The notes below the pieces were generated by a model, which worked only from the letters and a program-made list of their open reading frames with translations, was not told the origin of the DNA and did not search any database. Of a DNA stretch of 64,000 bases, positions 35,157 through 45,609 are shown one piece after another. The DNA is taken from assembly GCA_026874595.1 (NCBI GenBank), contig CM049315.1:73792401-73856400 (forward strand). Direction: 5' to 3'. Source of the DNA: Sipunculus nudus (taxonomy: Eukaryota > Annelida > Sipuncula > Golfingiida > Sipunculidae). The stretch's first letter is position 1, and each line of letters opens with the position of its first letter. A program made the position numbers and the translations under genes.

Positions 35157-36934
35157 TTAAGCCTGTGGTGCAGATAGATTGTGGACTGGGTGCTGTCCTC
35201 TAAGTTGTGGAGAGTTCAAAACTTGTTCCATTTGCTGTGACCATTCTCTGTTTTTTAAATGCAGATATACTGGCAAATGAAGCAGTCTGTAAAACAAGGA
35301 AGAAAAAATAAAGACAATCAACTTTATATTTCCATAACTAAACTATATACAGAGGAAAACCATGTGGAGAAAGGGTTAACTACAGGTATGAACTGGTTGA
35401 AAATTGTAATAACATGACAACAAGTTTAGCCAAGAGTCTCATAATTGTCGATTCATATAGGCCTACATTCGTCAATATGTAATTCTACTAGTACTATGAT
35501 GACTTGGGGGGGGGGTATTACAACATAGCACTTTTCCACTCTAGATATTGTGGTACATGTCCACTTGCCCCCAGACCATGTCTGCAGAGTGTAGAATGGG
35601 CACTGTCCTTATATATATATATATTATATTACTATTATATATATTTATATGTTTTATTACTGAAACTATTACACAATATCTAACATTCAAATATTCAGTA
35701 CCCCCTTTTTCTATGCGAAAATCATTTTAAATCAAAACTTTGCCTCACACAGTTTAACCATTAATAAACCAGTGACATCACTGACATGACTTTCAGTTGG
35801 CAACATGAATCAAATTGATTTAATGCTACTATTGCTAGTTCATTTATCACTACAATCATTTTGTCACAAACAGTTCGCATGTGGATTGCTATGGGTAAAA
35901 TCATGCAACAAAGTTCACTTGGTGGTGTTGTTGACTGTTGTTATTCATGTCTACCTAATAAAGCAGTGTTCAAATAGTGACCAAATTGTTCATAATCACA
36001 ATTAATTTTTAACTATAATTTTATTTATTTTTTAATCATAGTACTAAGACACTGAATAAACCTCAACATTTATAGTCTTCCCAGCTGTGTGAAAGTGATA
36101 CTGAAATATGTATATTGGTTTAGGGATTTAAGTTCATAGGGTTTCCTTTTCTGATTTAATACACCATTAACTTAAAAAAAATAAAATAATATCACCTACA
36201 TTAACATCCCACATACAATTTTCTTTAAACTAATTTATATATTTATTACACACATCATTACATATGAATAGAGTACTATTAATAAAAAAAATGTATAAAT
36301 CAGAAAAGAAAATTGGATAAAAAAATGTTGACGTAATATTCATAAATTAATAATCATATATAGGCAAGTGTTATACATTACTTAGACCTAGTTGTGGCTC
36401 TGTTACAACAGAGCCACAGCTGGGTCTAATACATTACTTTTCCCACAGGAGAGAATAAAATCCTTCAAAGTTCAATGCATCGCAAATTCACAATGGAAAG
36501 GCCAAGGTCCGATGCAGTTGTCAGGTAGTTACTCTGTAATTTGTGCAGAGCCAAACTGGGTCCACAGTCAACACTGTTGCATGCGCCTGTTCCACTGAGC
36601 TGCTGAGTGGGCTGAATGTACCCCGTGTCTTGTGTTTGTTTGATATCATGAGTTTTTCACATGGGCGATGGGTCTTATTAAACCGGGTACCCGGAGACAG
36701 TAACGATAACGTTCGGATACAGGCCACTTCTCTGAACCCGTGTTGTCAGTAACTGAACAAATGAGAAACTCTCGTAACAGAAACACGAGGAAAAAGTGTG
36801 ATAGCTAATGACACTCACCGTTGAAGATAAGGCGTTCTGGCACTTCTGCATTTGTGCTTATAAATCCTGGTGACGTACGTTGAGCTGGCTGTGCACTGTG
36901 CGGCCTCCCGCACGCCTTGGTCCACCGGGAACAT
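35157..36934 (-). CDS. Candidate two-exon gene, 81 residues
   Basis: Exon 1, 36934-36819 (116 nt), starts MFPVDQGVREAAQCTASS and ends at donor CAACG|GTGAGTG. Exon 2, 35286-35157 (130 nt), follows acceptor TTGTTTTACAG, keeps the frame (phase 2 to phase 2), reads LLHLPVYLHLKNREWSQQ and ends in a stop after APQA. A CCAAT-containing upstream region supports a transcript. No domain is recognised, and there may be further exons in the 1.5-kb intron. It could instead be a non-coding RNA. Confidence 0.35.
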
Positions 36935-36989
36935 TTCGCTAGTTCAGTCTTCGGGATTAAAATAAGCCTGGCCCCTCCCTAACCTTTCA

Positions 36990-37215
36990 GCGTATCTCTG
37001 GTCACCGTTGCACGTTCCCCATGAACTTCAAAGAACCAGAGTTCGTGGAAGCAAAAGCCGCACAAAACAAGGTACTGTCATATCCACGTGCGCACGGTCC
37101 CACACACGAGGTTGATCTGTGGGACAATATGGCGGACACTCGACACGTGGCGATCACGTCATAAATGTCGTAATCTGATTGGCCAATTGGTTACGCATGA
37201 TTGACAGGTCGGAAA
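36990..37215 (-). promoter_or_regulatory. Putative promoter and 5' UTR with CCAAT box
   Basis: On the minus strand GACCTTTCCGACC is followed by AACCAATTGGCCAATCAG (37170-37187), TGACGTGATCGCCACGTG (CRE/E-box-like) and GTCCGCCATATTG. This is a GC-balanced island in AT-rich surroundings, directly upstream of the exon at 36934-36819. Confidence 0.5.
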
Positions 37216-37224
37216 GGTCTATTG

Positions 37225-37645
37225 AGCCCTAGTCCGGGTCCTTGAGGTTCGAGTCCAAGCCCACGTTCTTAATAGTCCGAGTCGTGTGGACCCGAATCCA
37301 AGTCCGAGTCAGATAAGAGCTTCCAATTGAAAGAAAGTTACATAAAATTAACCATATGTAAAATGGAGATAATCACTAGTATTTTCATTTCAGTTTAGAT
37401 ATGCTTTTACTTGAATGTCTGTCTAATACATTTCTAGCTACAAATGCTGAGCTCAAGTCTGTATATTCTTTTTTTTTGTGATATCCTTTTGATAGTTTGC
37501 ACATGTATATAAAAGTCATCTAGTATGTAATAGAGCTTTCTTTTTACTGTACTCGAGATGGACTGGGCCTAATTTCTTGAGTCTTTACCTCCGAGTCCGA
37601 GTGCAAGTCCGAGTCTAAGAGCATCGAGTCCAAGTCCAAAGTTAC
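37225..37645 (+). repeat. GAGTCC-word repeat (pair with 54500-55015)
   Basis: Clusters of GAGTCCAAGTCC/CGAGTCCGAG words at both ends (37225-37310 and 37585-37642) flank an AT-rich core of about 270 bp. The same architecture in the opposite orientation lies at 54505-55015, and a shorter cluster at 32847-32875. Confidence 0.65.
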
Positions 37646-38167
37646 AAGCAAATATACAACATTAATTTACTCGATAACCTGTTTATTAATACATCTAAAT
37701 CAGCAGGATATAAGGAGAGCAATCGTTGGCCAGTGAAGGAGGTCAGATGACCTTCACATGTTGCCATGGCACAAGAAGGAGGATGGGGATGGATGGTTGT
37801 GCTGGGCTCTGCCATAGTTAACGTCGTATGTACAGGTTAACAGGAAACTCAAATTTCCAAGTTTTGATTCGTTAAAGTAATTTTATTTTTGAAAAAAAAA
37901 TGTTTATCATAGTAGTGTCTACTGCTATTAGCCTCTCGCAGACCAGAGACCGAAAGTAGTAAGATTCATGATTCTGGCTCCTGATCCGGGGCTCTATAAA
38001 TACTGGATATGTTCAAAGTCAATGCTGAAATACCGTAACAGGAAATGGCTGACACTTACAGTCTCACTTATAAGATGTAAAATGGACATTTGTGCGAGAC
38101 CGGGTAGGCTGAATGCATCTTACATTTGTTCCTTCAGAAAGCAATTCATCATTTAAAAATAAATCTG

Positions 38168-38480
38168 CATTCTAAGGAATGAAAGCCTCCGATATGTGGG
38201 GGTTCGTATTGTGGTATGCTCCCAAAAACCTGTTAGCATTTACATATTCGGCCCAACATGTTTGGCCCATATTCCCAGGTTCATTCGTGCAGAAAAGACT
38301 CTACATGTGTGAATATTCTTGATGTAGTTCCTAAATCCGGATCATGTTCCGGATCTACACCAAAATCTAATGGATTATTTTTTTGGTCATTCTCAGAATG
38401 CCCTTAAATTTCATTAGAACCCCGTTCATGATGGGGTTAGTTAAGTTGTGATCAAACACACACGCATGAAAACGCACACA
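38168..38480 (+). repeat. Dispersed repeat (CTGCATTCTAAGGAATG family), copy
   Basis: It shares CTGCATTCTAAGGAATG, GCCTCCG, TGCTCCCA, AGACTCTACAT and CTAAATCCGGATCATGT in order with 56890-57240. Partial reverse-oriented copies occur near 60300-60500 and probably 48350-48490. It lies in intron 1 of SLC16 copy 2, and the partner lies in intron 1 of copy 3. Confidence 0.7.
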
Positions 38481-38763
38481 CGTGTACTCACGAACAGGGA
38501 TCAACGCATAGCCTCCTGCCGGAAGAAAAAATGCTTTCAGTGTGTTTCTAGGTTTAGAGTCACATTATTATAACATTATGTATCACATATATTTCCCATT
38601 CTTTAATATTATGTTTGTCTTTTATAGGCTTACGGTGCTCTTTCGGAGTGCTGTATCTTTCCCTGGTGGACAGATTTTCTTCTGGTGCCACCGAGACGAG
38701 TTTGGTGCTGGTTATATTCAACTTCATGCATTTTTGTTTTGGTATGTGATATATAATGTTATG

Positions 38764-38870
38764 TACAGTAAAATCCCGGCTAACTACCACCTCTATTATG
38801 GGACCACCTAAAAAATAACGACCACTTTATCAAGGTCCATTGGTGGTCGTCATATCCAGGTTTTACTGTA
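38764..38870. mobile_element. Tc1/mariner-type MITE, 107 bp
   Basis: TA target duplications flank terminal inverted repeats: CAGTAAAATCCCGGCTAACT at the left, and at the right TCATATCCAGGTTTTACTG, the reverse complement form of CAGTAAAACCTGGATATGA. The repeat TACAGTAAAACC with TA duplication is typical of mariner-derived MITEs. It sits in intron 2 of SLC16 copy 2, right after the donor. Confidence 0.7.
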
Positions 38871-39869
38871 CTTCTGGGTATGCTGACCAACCTACTGCCC
38901 TTGATTTATAAACATGTTAACACTTAAAAGTGATTGTCCCTTTTCGGCCCGCCGATATCGCCGCCTGGTGGGTAAACTTGAAACAACTGGTAGTTGCATG
39001 AGTTGCCGTCTAAGTCAAGTGATCGTACCTGTACGCGAAGGAGTGATCATTTTGTAAAGTGACTTAGCTCAGTTTGATTAATCATTGGCGGACTCCGTAT
39101 TTTTCATGTGACGGTTGGAAGCCCGTTTGTAGGAAATTAACAAAACAAACATATAAACGCCCATATTATCACTCAATCCATATGACCGCTCGAGTGTCAG
39201 AGCGGCTCGGGTTCTCTAGGGAAGGTTATCCCACTGCATGCCTCTAAAATCTCGACCACCGCAAATTCTACAGGAAGGTAATTTTTAAATATCCTCCATT
39301 ATCTCAACCTCTGAGAAAATTAATTATTTTTAAGTGGTCGCCTAATTAGAATAAATACGGTACACCATTAAAATATTCCATTGCAGAAATTAAAGTCTGT
39401 TACTCTCCTGCTGACTAGCAAACAGTACTATATCGTCAGCGTATTGTAACATACACAGTTTAACTGCTTATTTAAATCCAAAATCCAACATTATAAGGTG
39501 ATCAACCAAGGAATTTTAAAATATTCTGAACAACAAAGGTGGCAGAGGGTCCCATGTTCTACTCTACAAGACTACGTCGACCCATTCAGTTTCTAACTGA
39601 TCATATAGACGTAAATACGCCTTTGTGTCACGTATAAATTGATCTGATAGCTTTAAAGATTTTTACCGTCAATACTGCACTAAATTAATTAATATAAAAC
39701 TAAATCTTTGTTGACAAGTCGAAAGCCTTTTCCTTGTCCACCATGGCAATTAAGGTTTCCTCGTCGTTTACCAACCGATTTTTATTATATTTCTTAACAT
39801 TAATAAATGATCAATACAAGACCAGCCACAATGTCCTTCACCTGCGGTCAATCAGAAAACTTCACAGTA

Positions 39870-40200
39870 AGGCCAAAATAAAAAAAGGTATGGTTCTCAG
39901 TCACTTTTTTCATAAATCAATGCGGGCGGGCGGGCGTTTTTTTTTTTTTTTATTTTCTTGTTATGTTTCAATAATAATGTCAAACGATAAGGGAAAATCA
40001 TGATAATAACAAATTTATTTTACCAAACAAGTAAAAGCACTACATAACTAAGGCAATTGTATGATTTTTTTCTCCTTGAAAGAAATGTCCGGGCGGCTGC
40101 AGCTCAAAATTGGTAAGTCTCTATTGAAAATCAAAATAAAATTTTTGATGCGGGGGTTTAAAATTGATGCGGTCGGTACCTGAGAACCAAACCTTTTATT
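39870..40200. repeat. Short element with GGTATGGTTCTCAG inverted ends
   Basis: AAAAGGTATGGTTCTCAGTCAC at 39884-39905 faces GTACCTGAGAACCAAACCTTTT near 40174-40196. A third related end occurs at 60687-60712 (GGTATGGTTCTCAGGCACC). It includes T-runs and GCGGGCGGGCG. Confidence 0.55.
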
Positions 40201-43200
40201 TTATTTATTTTTTTTTTTTGCCAAATTTACATTTCTTTCTCCATTACCGGTCTATACACCTACCCAATGCATGACAATAGACTAATTTCTATATAGTTTG
40301 AAAGCTTTTTGAATTCTTCAGCAGGTTTTGGAACAATTAATGAATTTTTCAATTCAAATGATACTAACACAAAACATAATTTATCTGGATATATATCACA
40401 TGACCTTTTAACTGTCATTTAACTGAGTTTCTAAACTCCTTTTGAAAGACATCGGTACCTTTCGACTTTTCTCGTTTCACTGCATTTTTAACCTCTTTAA
40501 AAGACATAGATAGATTTAGCATCAAATAATTTTCATATGTATATATATAATTCTCAATTTTGAACATGTTCAATCATGTATCCCAGAAATCATCAAATTG
40601 ATTACTGCCTACTATCGCGCCCCAATTTCTGTTGTATCACAATGATGCCTTTTACATTTACCATTCGTCTTTAAAGACTTTTTGTATTTATGCCCAATTT
40701 TTAAATTCTGTTCCAGAATTGTTTTGGTTGTACGTTGATATTTGTTTTATTGCCAATAATTTTGACCTTTCACATACGCTTTCTTTATACGTATAGATTT
40801 ATTAATAGTATAATTTCATCCTTGTATGCTTTTCCCAGGGCCCCTTGCCCGTTCGCTGGCGAAGAAACACGGATGTCGTGGTGTCGTGATAACAGGCAGT
40901 TTGATCAAGACGGCAGGGTGTATTGCCTCGGCGTATGTGTCAAGCCTTTACGCCCTCTATGTCATATACGGGGTACTAGTTGGTCAGTGAACATCGTCTT
41001 TACAATTATATTTTTTATAAGTTTCTATTTTGTAAGTGGTCATAAGTTATTGTTTTGAGATAAGGATAAACACTAAATTAATATATCATACTGGTTATTA
41101 TGAAAAATAATACCTAACCCACATGTATACATGTGTATCTCAATGAAAAATAAAGCAGTATATGCAGAATAAAAACTCGCCTAACGATCTCCTCAGTTTA
41201 GCGGCCGCCTCAAAATAATGATCACTCTTTCACGGTCCCAGCTCTTGGTTGCTCTTTATATAGACATCGCTTACACGACCATCACGCAAACGCGACAAAG
41301 TTATCGAGGTCCCGTCGGAGGTCGTACCTCTGTGCAAGCAAGAGAAACACATTAAGTCATTTAGTCTACTAAACCAAGACATCGCATTAAATCAATACAA
41401 ATATACGAGAAAGATCTGTGCCTATTGATATTTTGCACTATTGTTTTGAGTTGTCAGATCGATTAAAAAAAGTAAACTGCACGGAAGGAAGGAGGCAGAG
41501 GCTTTAACAACTAAAATTAAATTTTATTTATCTCATGATGTTCGATCATTCATTTCAGTGTTAAGCTGTGTGTTAATTAAACACATGTACATGTTTCAAG
41601 AGACCAATTAAATAAAGATATAAGAGTTTCATATCATTTATTTTGAATCAGAATAGTACATTGAAAGCGTTTGTATTTTATTAATTTCAGGTTTTGGGTC
41701 CAGTCTAACTATGGCGCCATCTATGGTCATAGTGAGTCATTACTTTGTCAGAAGAAGATAAAAAGCCATGACATTGAGTACTTTTGGTAGCAGCATCAGT
41801 TATATGGCCATGTCTCCGTTTCTGGTCTTGATTCTCGATACCTGCTCTTTTCCGGGAGCTTTGTTAAACTCTGCTGGCCTCTCTTGTAACCTTTGTGTGT
41901 CTGAGGCCCTCTACCGGTCACTGCGAAAACTATATTTCACAGAAAATGATGGACAATCATTTGAGAATAATACAGAGAAGGAAAGTGATGGTACATGCAA
42001 AAGGGATCAAACTTCTTCAGATACTAACAAATATAAGTCTGATTTACCAGATAATAAAGAGGGTCAGATAAAATCATTAACATCCACTCAGGAATCCCAC
42101 CCGATAGATCAGTGTAGAAACGAGGCAAATGAAGTGATGTCACGAGAAAGGGAACTCAATCCAGAATGTTCCGCTGCGTATCTATCATCAGATTTACAGA
42201 AATCTTCAAAACAAAAATACCAAAAGGTTGCCATCTTGAAAAATCTATCGTTTATCAAATATGCTTTGACCATATTCTAAATGCCAATAAAAAACATGGG
42301 TTTTTACACGTACCTCCTAGCATTTTTAAAGAGCGCGGGCGCAACTGAAGCGGATGTTGCAATCGTGTACACAACTTCCGGTGCGTGTGACATCATAGGA
42401 CGGTTTTCATTTGGTTTCCTCTTTGACTTGAAGCACGTCAGAAGGTGTCGGGTGTTGTTACAAGGTACAGCGGTCGTTATGACAGATCTCGTGACGCTTA
42501 TTATATCTCACGTGACAATGTGCTTCTTGCGAAGCCTCGTGATGAGCGGTTTTAATGCGCAACGTATCACTGTGATGGCTGATCTCATTCCCGTCCACCA
42601 AGTGGCGTCCGGTGTCGGGAGCCTTCTGTGTTTCCAGGGTGTCGGGAGCAGTATGGGTTTAGTTGTATCAGGTATGTATGTATGTATGTGTGTATATATA
42701 TATCGTTCAGAATAAAAATGAAAAACATTTTAGGAACTGTATGAATTTCACTTATGATCATTGTGAATGCAATGAACATTTTTTTTTTATTGACAGTACC
42801 TACCCATATACCTCTATACACGTTGCAGCAGTGCCCATCCCCCCGGACCCCCCCCCCCCCACCCCCCCACCCCCCGATTGAGCATTCACATCTCCCATTT
42901 TATCTTTTCTTTTTTTCGCATTATTTTATACTTAATTTCATTTTGTCAGATTTTCTTTTTATTCCCTAGTCCATAAATTATTAAGTTATGTATCGTTTAT
43001 TACTACCCATCAAACGCCAACCCAGTATCGGCGCCCCTCTGTTCTCGAGCTCTGGATCCGCCACTGCTATGAAGCAACTTCATTGTAACCAGAACTCTTT
43101 AGAAATATATTCAAATAAAACTATTATTCAGGGGTCATTTTTACGTTCGCGAGCAATATCATGAGGCTGAACTTTTACAATGTTGTTGGTAAACGATAGC

Positions 43201-43439
43201 TGTAATGTAGTACCAAGAATCGTATCATACATAAGCACAAGATGGCGCTGACTAACAACTGAGGTGTCACCGTTGGTAATTTTTTTTATCAAATTCAGGT
43301 GTGCTGAAGGACGCTCTACATTCGCTCTACATATGGAGGTCTGACCATGGCTGGTTTCTGTCTGGTGTACACATGTCACCAGGGAGTCAAATTCGTCAGA
43401 GTAAGAAACTGCTAAAAACACGGAAGGAAGAGTAACAGA

Positions 43440-44020
43440 TAAAGTTTAACATTTGTTATCCATATGCCACAGATATAATTAACTATCCGTTATTTTTTAA
43501 AACATTCAAGAAAATCACTCGGAAAGTGCAAACCTCCGCCAAGGCACTGCCGTTTAATAGGTATTGTCATTATTTCAAAATCTCGGTTTTATGAGACAGC
43601 GGATAATATACCTTTACGGGTGTCAAACGTAAGCGCATGAAATCTATAAAATTCAAGGCAAAGATATTCGTACCACGATTCACCAGCTACATGGTTCATT
43701 GACAGGACGGCTCAATGTCCACCGCAGGTCACGAGGTCATGCTATGTTCATATAAGAACACTACGGACACTCTATCTGACCCAGCCTTCCCCATGTCACC
43801 AGTGTGCCAACTTGATGTCAACTGGGCTCAGTTTGCATTAAAATTGAGAAATTCTTTCGGTAGTAACACTTTCAACATTATTAATGTCCCACATGCGGGC
43901 GTCTATTTCCTTTGTTCTAGTTGTACATTCAAATGGACTTGAATTACAACAAGGTTTGGTGTAAGTCAACCTGCAAGACAGTTTTCAAAATAAAAATGCA
44001 CGAGGTTTCTGCTAATTAGG
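43440..44020. other. Intergenic, nothing recognised
   Basis: Downstream of SLC16 copy 2. It includes a short repeat also found downstream of copy 1 (43510-43545 and 43618-43643 versus 10607-10640 and 10668-10698). One plus-strand frame at 43715-43942 has no recognisable domain. Confidence 0.45.
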
Positions 44021-44021
44021 A

Positions 44022-45603
44022 TAATCGTGCAAAGTAACGGACCCATATTTCTCTCTCTCACAAATAATGCGCAACATTTCACTGACAGTTCACGACTCGG
44101 CGCATCTAATGATATCATTTTTTTGTATGTAACATATATATATATATATTTCTACAAACTGTCGAAAAGGGGTCATTTGCCAAAAATACCTTAAATGACG
44201 TCATGTCAAAGACGTTTGGAACCGACATTATGAATCAACAGTTACATACATATATACCATGTTAAACAAAAAGATTATTAAAAAAATTACAGTCAATATA
44301 TAATATTATGCATATTCGATTATACTTTTTACCTGTATTTATCCACATTTTACTCGATGTACGTTCAAGGTGACGACGTGCTGCCGCCATAACGTAAACA
44401 AATGTTGAGTGTTTGTGTATTCCGCTGTTCATATCCCGTGACATGTTATCTCCTGCTCAATCCTGCTCAATTCCACTTTGTACATAATGTATGTTTTAAT
44501 TATTCAAAATAAATTCACACATTTAAAAATGTTTTTATTTTACATGGTATACACACTATATTTTATGAAGGCGCTTTATTTATAAATGTTTCACTCTCAA
44601 ACTTCTGTATGTTTGAACTGTCATATGTCAACATCTCTCATGAATGATATAGCACTTAATATCAGGAGACATGGGAGAAACACGTTCATCCACATTATGT
44701 TACAAAATATTTGATTATACTCACATAATAATATCCTTTATTTTTAATAAGATAATTTTTAAAAAATGTGACAACATTCGTTAGGTATAATTAATGACAT
44801 TATCAAGGTGTGATCTCATTTATTAATATTGATATATGGTGTGACCACATTTAAATATATACTTATATCATAATATTCCTAATTTTTATCTATATTAAAT
44901 CCTATTCCCCCCAACCAATTGACTATATTCATTACCAATTAAAATAGGTGTGACCACATTTTATTTGACCAGCCAATCAAGTTTGTATTATATATTTAAT
45001 ATTATAAAATGTGGTCACATATGGTGTAACAACATTTTTCAACAATAAATATTGACAAGAATAAAGTGTGGCCACATTTAGTTGACCAGCAATATAAGTT
45101 TGTATTATATATAATATTATATATTAATAGTGGGAAAAAGTGGTCACTCCAAATGTGATCACATTTTATGATTTTATATATATAATACTTATTTAATTGG
45201 CTGGTCAAATAAAATTGGCTGCACGACGTCGTCAACTTGCTTTAAATCTTAGGAAATATGGCTATTTAGAGGTAAAATTGTCTTTCTATCTATGCAACAA
45301 AAGATATATTGACTGTAATTTTTTGTTGGATATCATCTTTTTTGTTTAACATGGTATGTATGTACATTACTGTGGTTTCATGACGTTGGCTGTGAACGTC
45401 TTTGGCACAACTTCATTTGGAGTATTTAAGGCAAGCTACCTTTTTCGTAAGTTTGTAGCAAATATATTTATATTTAACTAAAAAAAATGATATAATTAGA
45501 TGCGCCGGATCGTCAACTTTAACCGGCGACATTTTTTTTATTTTAATGTGGTCACACTTTTTTGTGAGACCATGGAATATGGATCCGTTACTTTGCACGA
45601 TTA
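44022..45603. mobile_element. 1.6-kb element with about 330-bp inverted arms
   Basis: The left arm starts TAATCGTGCAAAGTAACGGA and the right arm ends with its complement at 45603. Matching blocks continue inward: GGCGCATCTAAT-ATATCATTTTTTT (44098 and 45500), CTACAAACT (44151), CAAAGACGTT (44207 and 45395), ACCATGTTAAACAAAAA (44257 and 45340) and TTACAGTCAATATAT (44287 and 45315). The centre (44780-45230) has further inverted TGTG-CACA words (GTGTGACCACATTT, TGTGGTCACA). No coding capacity and no clear target duplication. Superfamily unknown. Confidence 0.8.
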
Positions 45604-45609
45604 CACTTA

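Larger units (their letters stand above)
37707..43435 (+). pseudogene. SLC16-like transporter, copy 2 (broken)
   Basis: Exons: 37707-37835 (ATG 37766), 38628-38741, 40839-40982, 41691-42671 and 43299-43435, all phase 1. The EGGWGWMV motif is intact, and the first three coding exons are open with good splice sites. Lesions: TAA at 41759-41761 (codon 133) just after YFVRRR in TM5; TAA at 42278-42280 (codon 306) at the Ser before MPI; a 21-nt deletion in the region matching SHVWITI of copy 3; and a 1-nt insertion in the last exon near 43331 that shifts the frame, so it ends at 43433-43435. The DIIGR motif of TM8 is kept. A short repeat downstream of the stop (AATCACT-GGAAAG-GCA, about 43512) also follows copy 1 (10607), so copies 1 and 2 are closest relatives. 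Confidence 0.88.
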
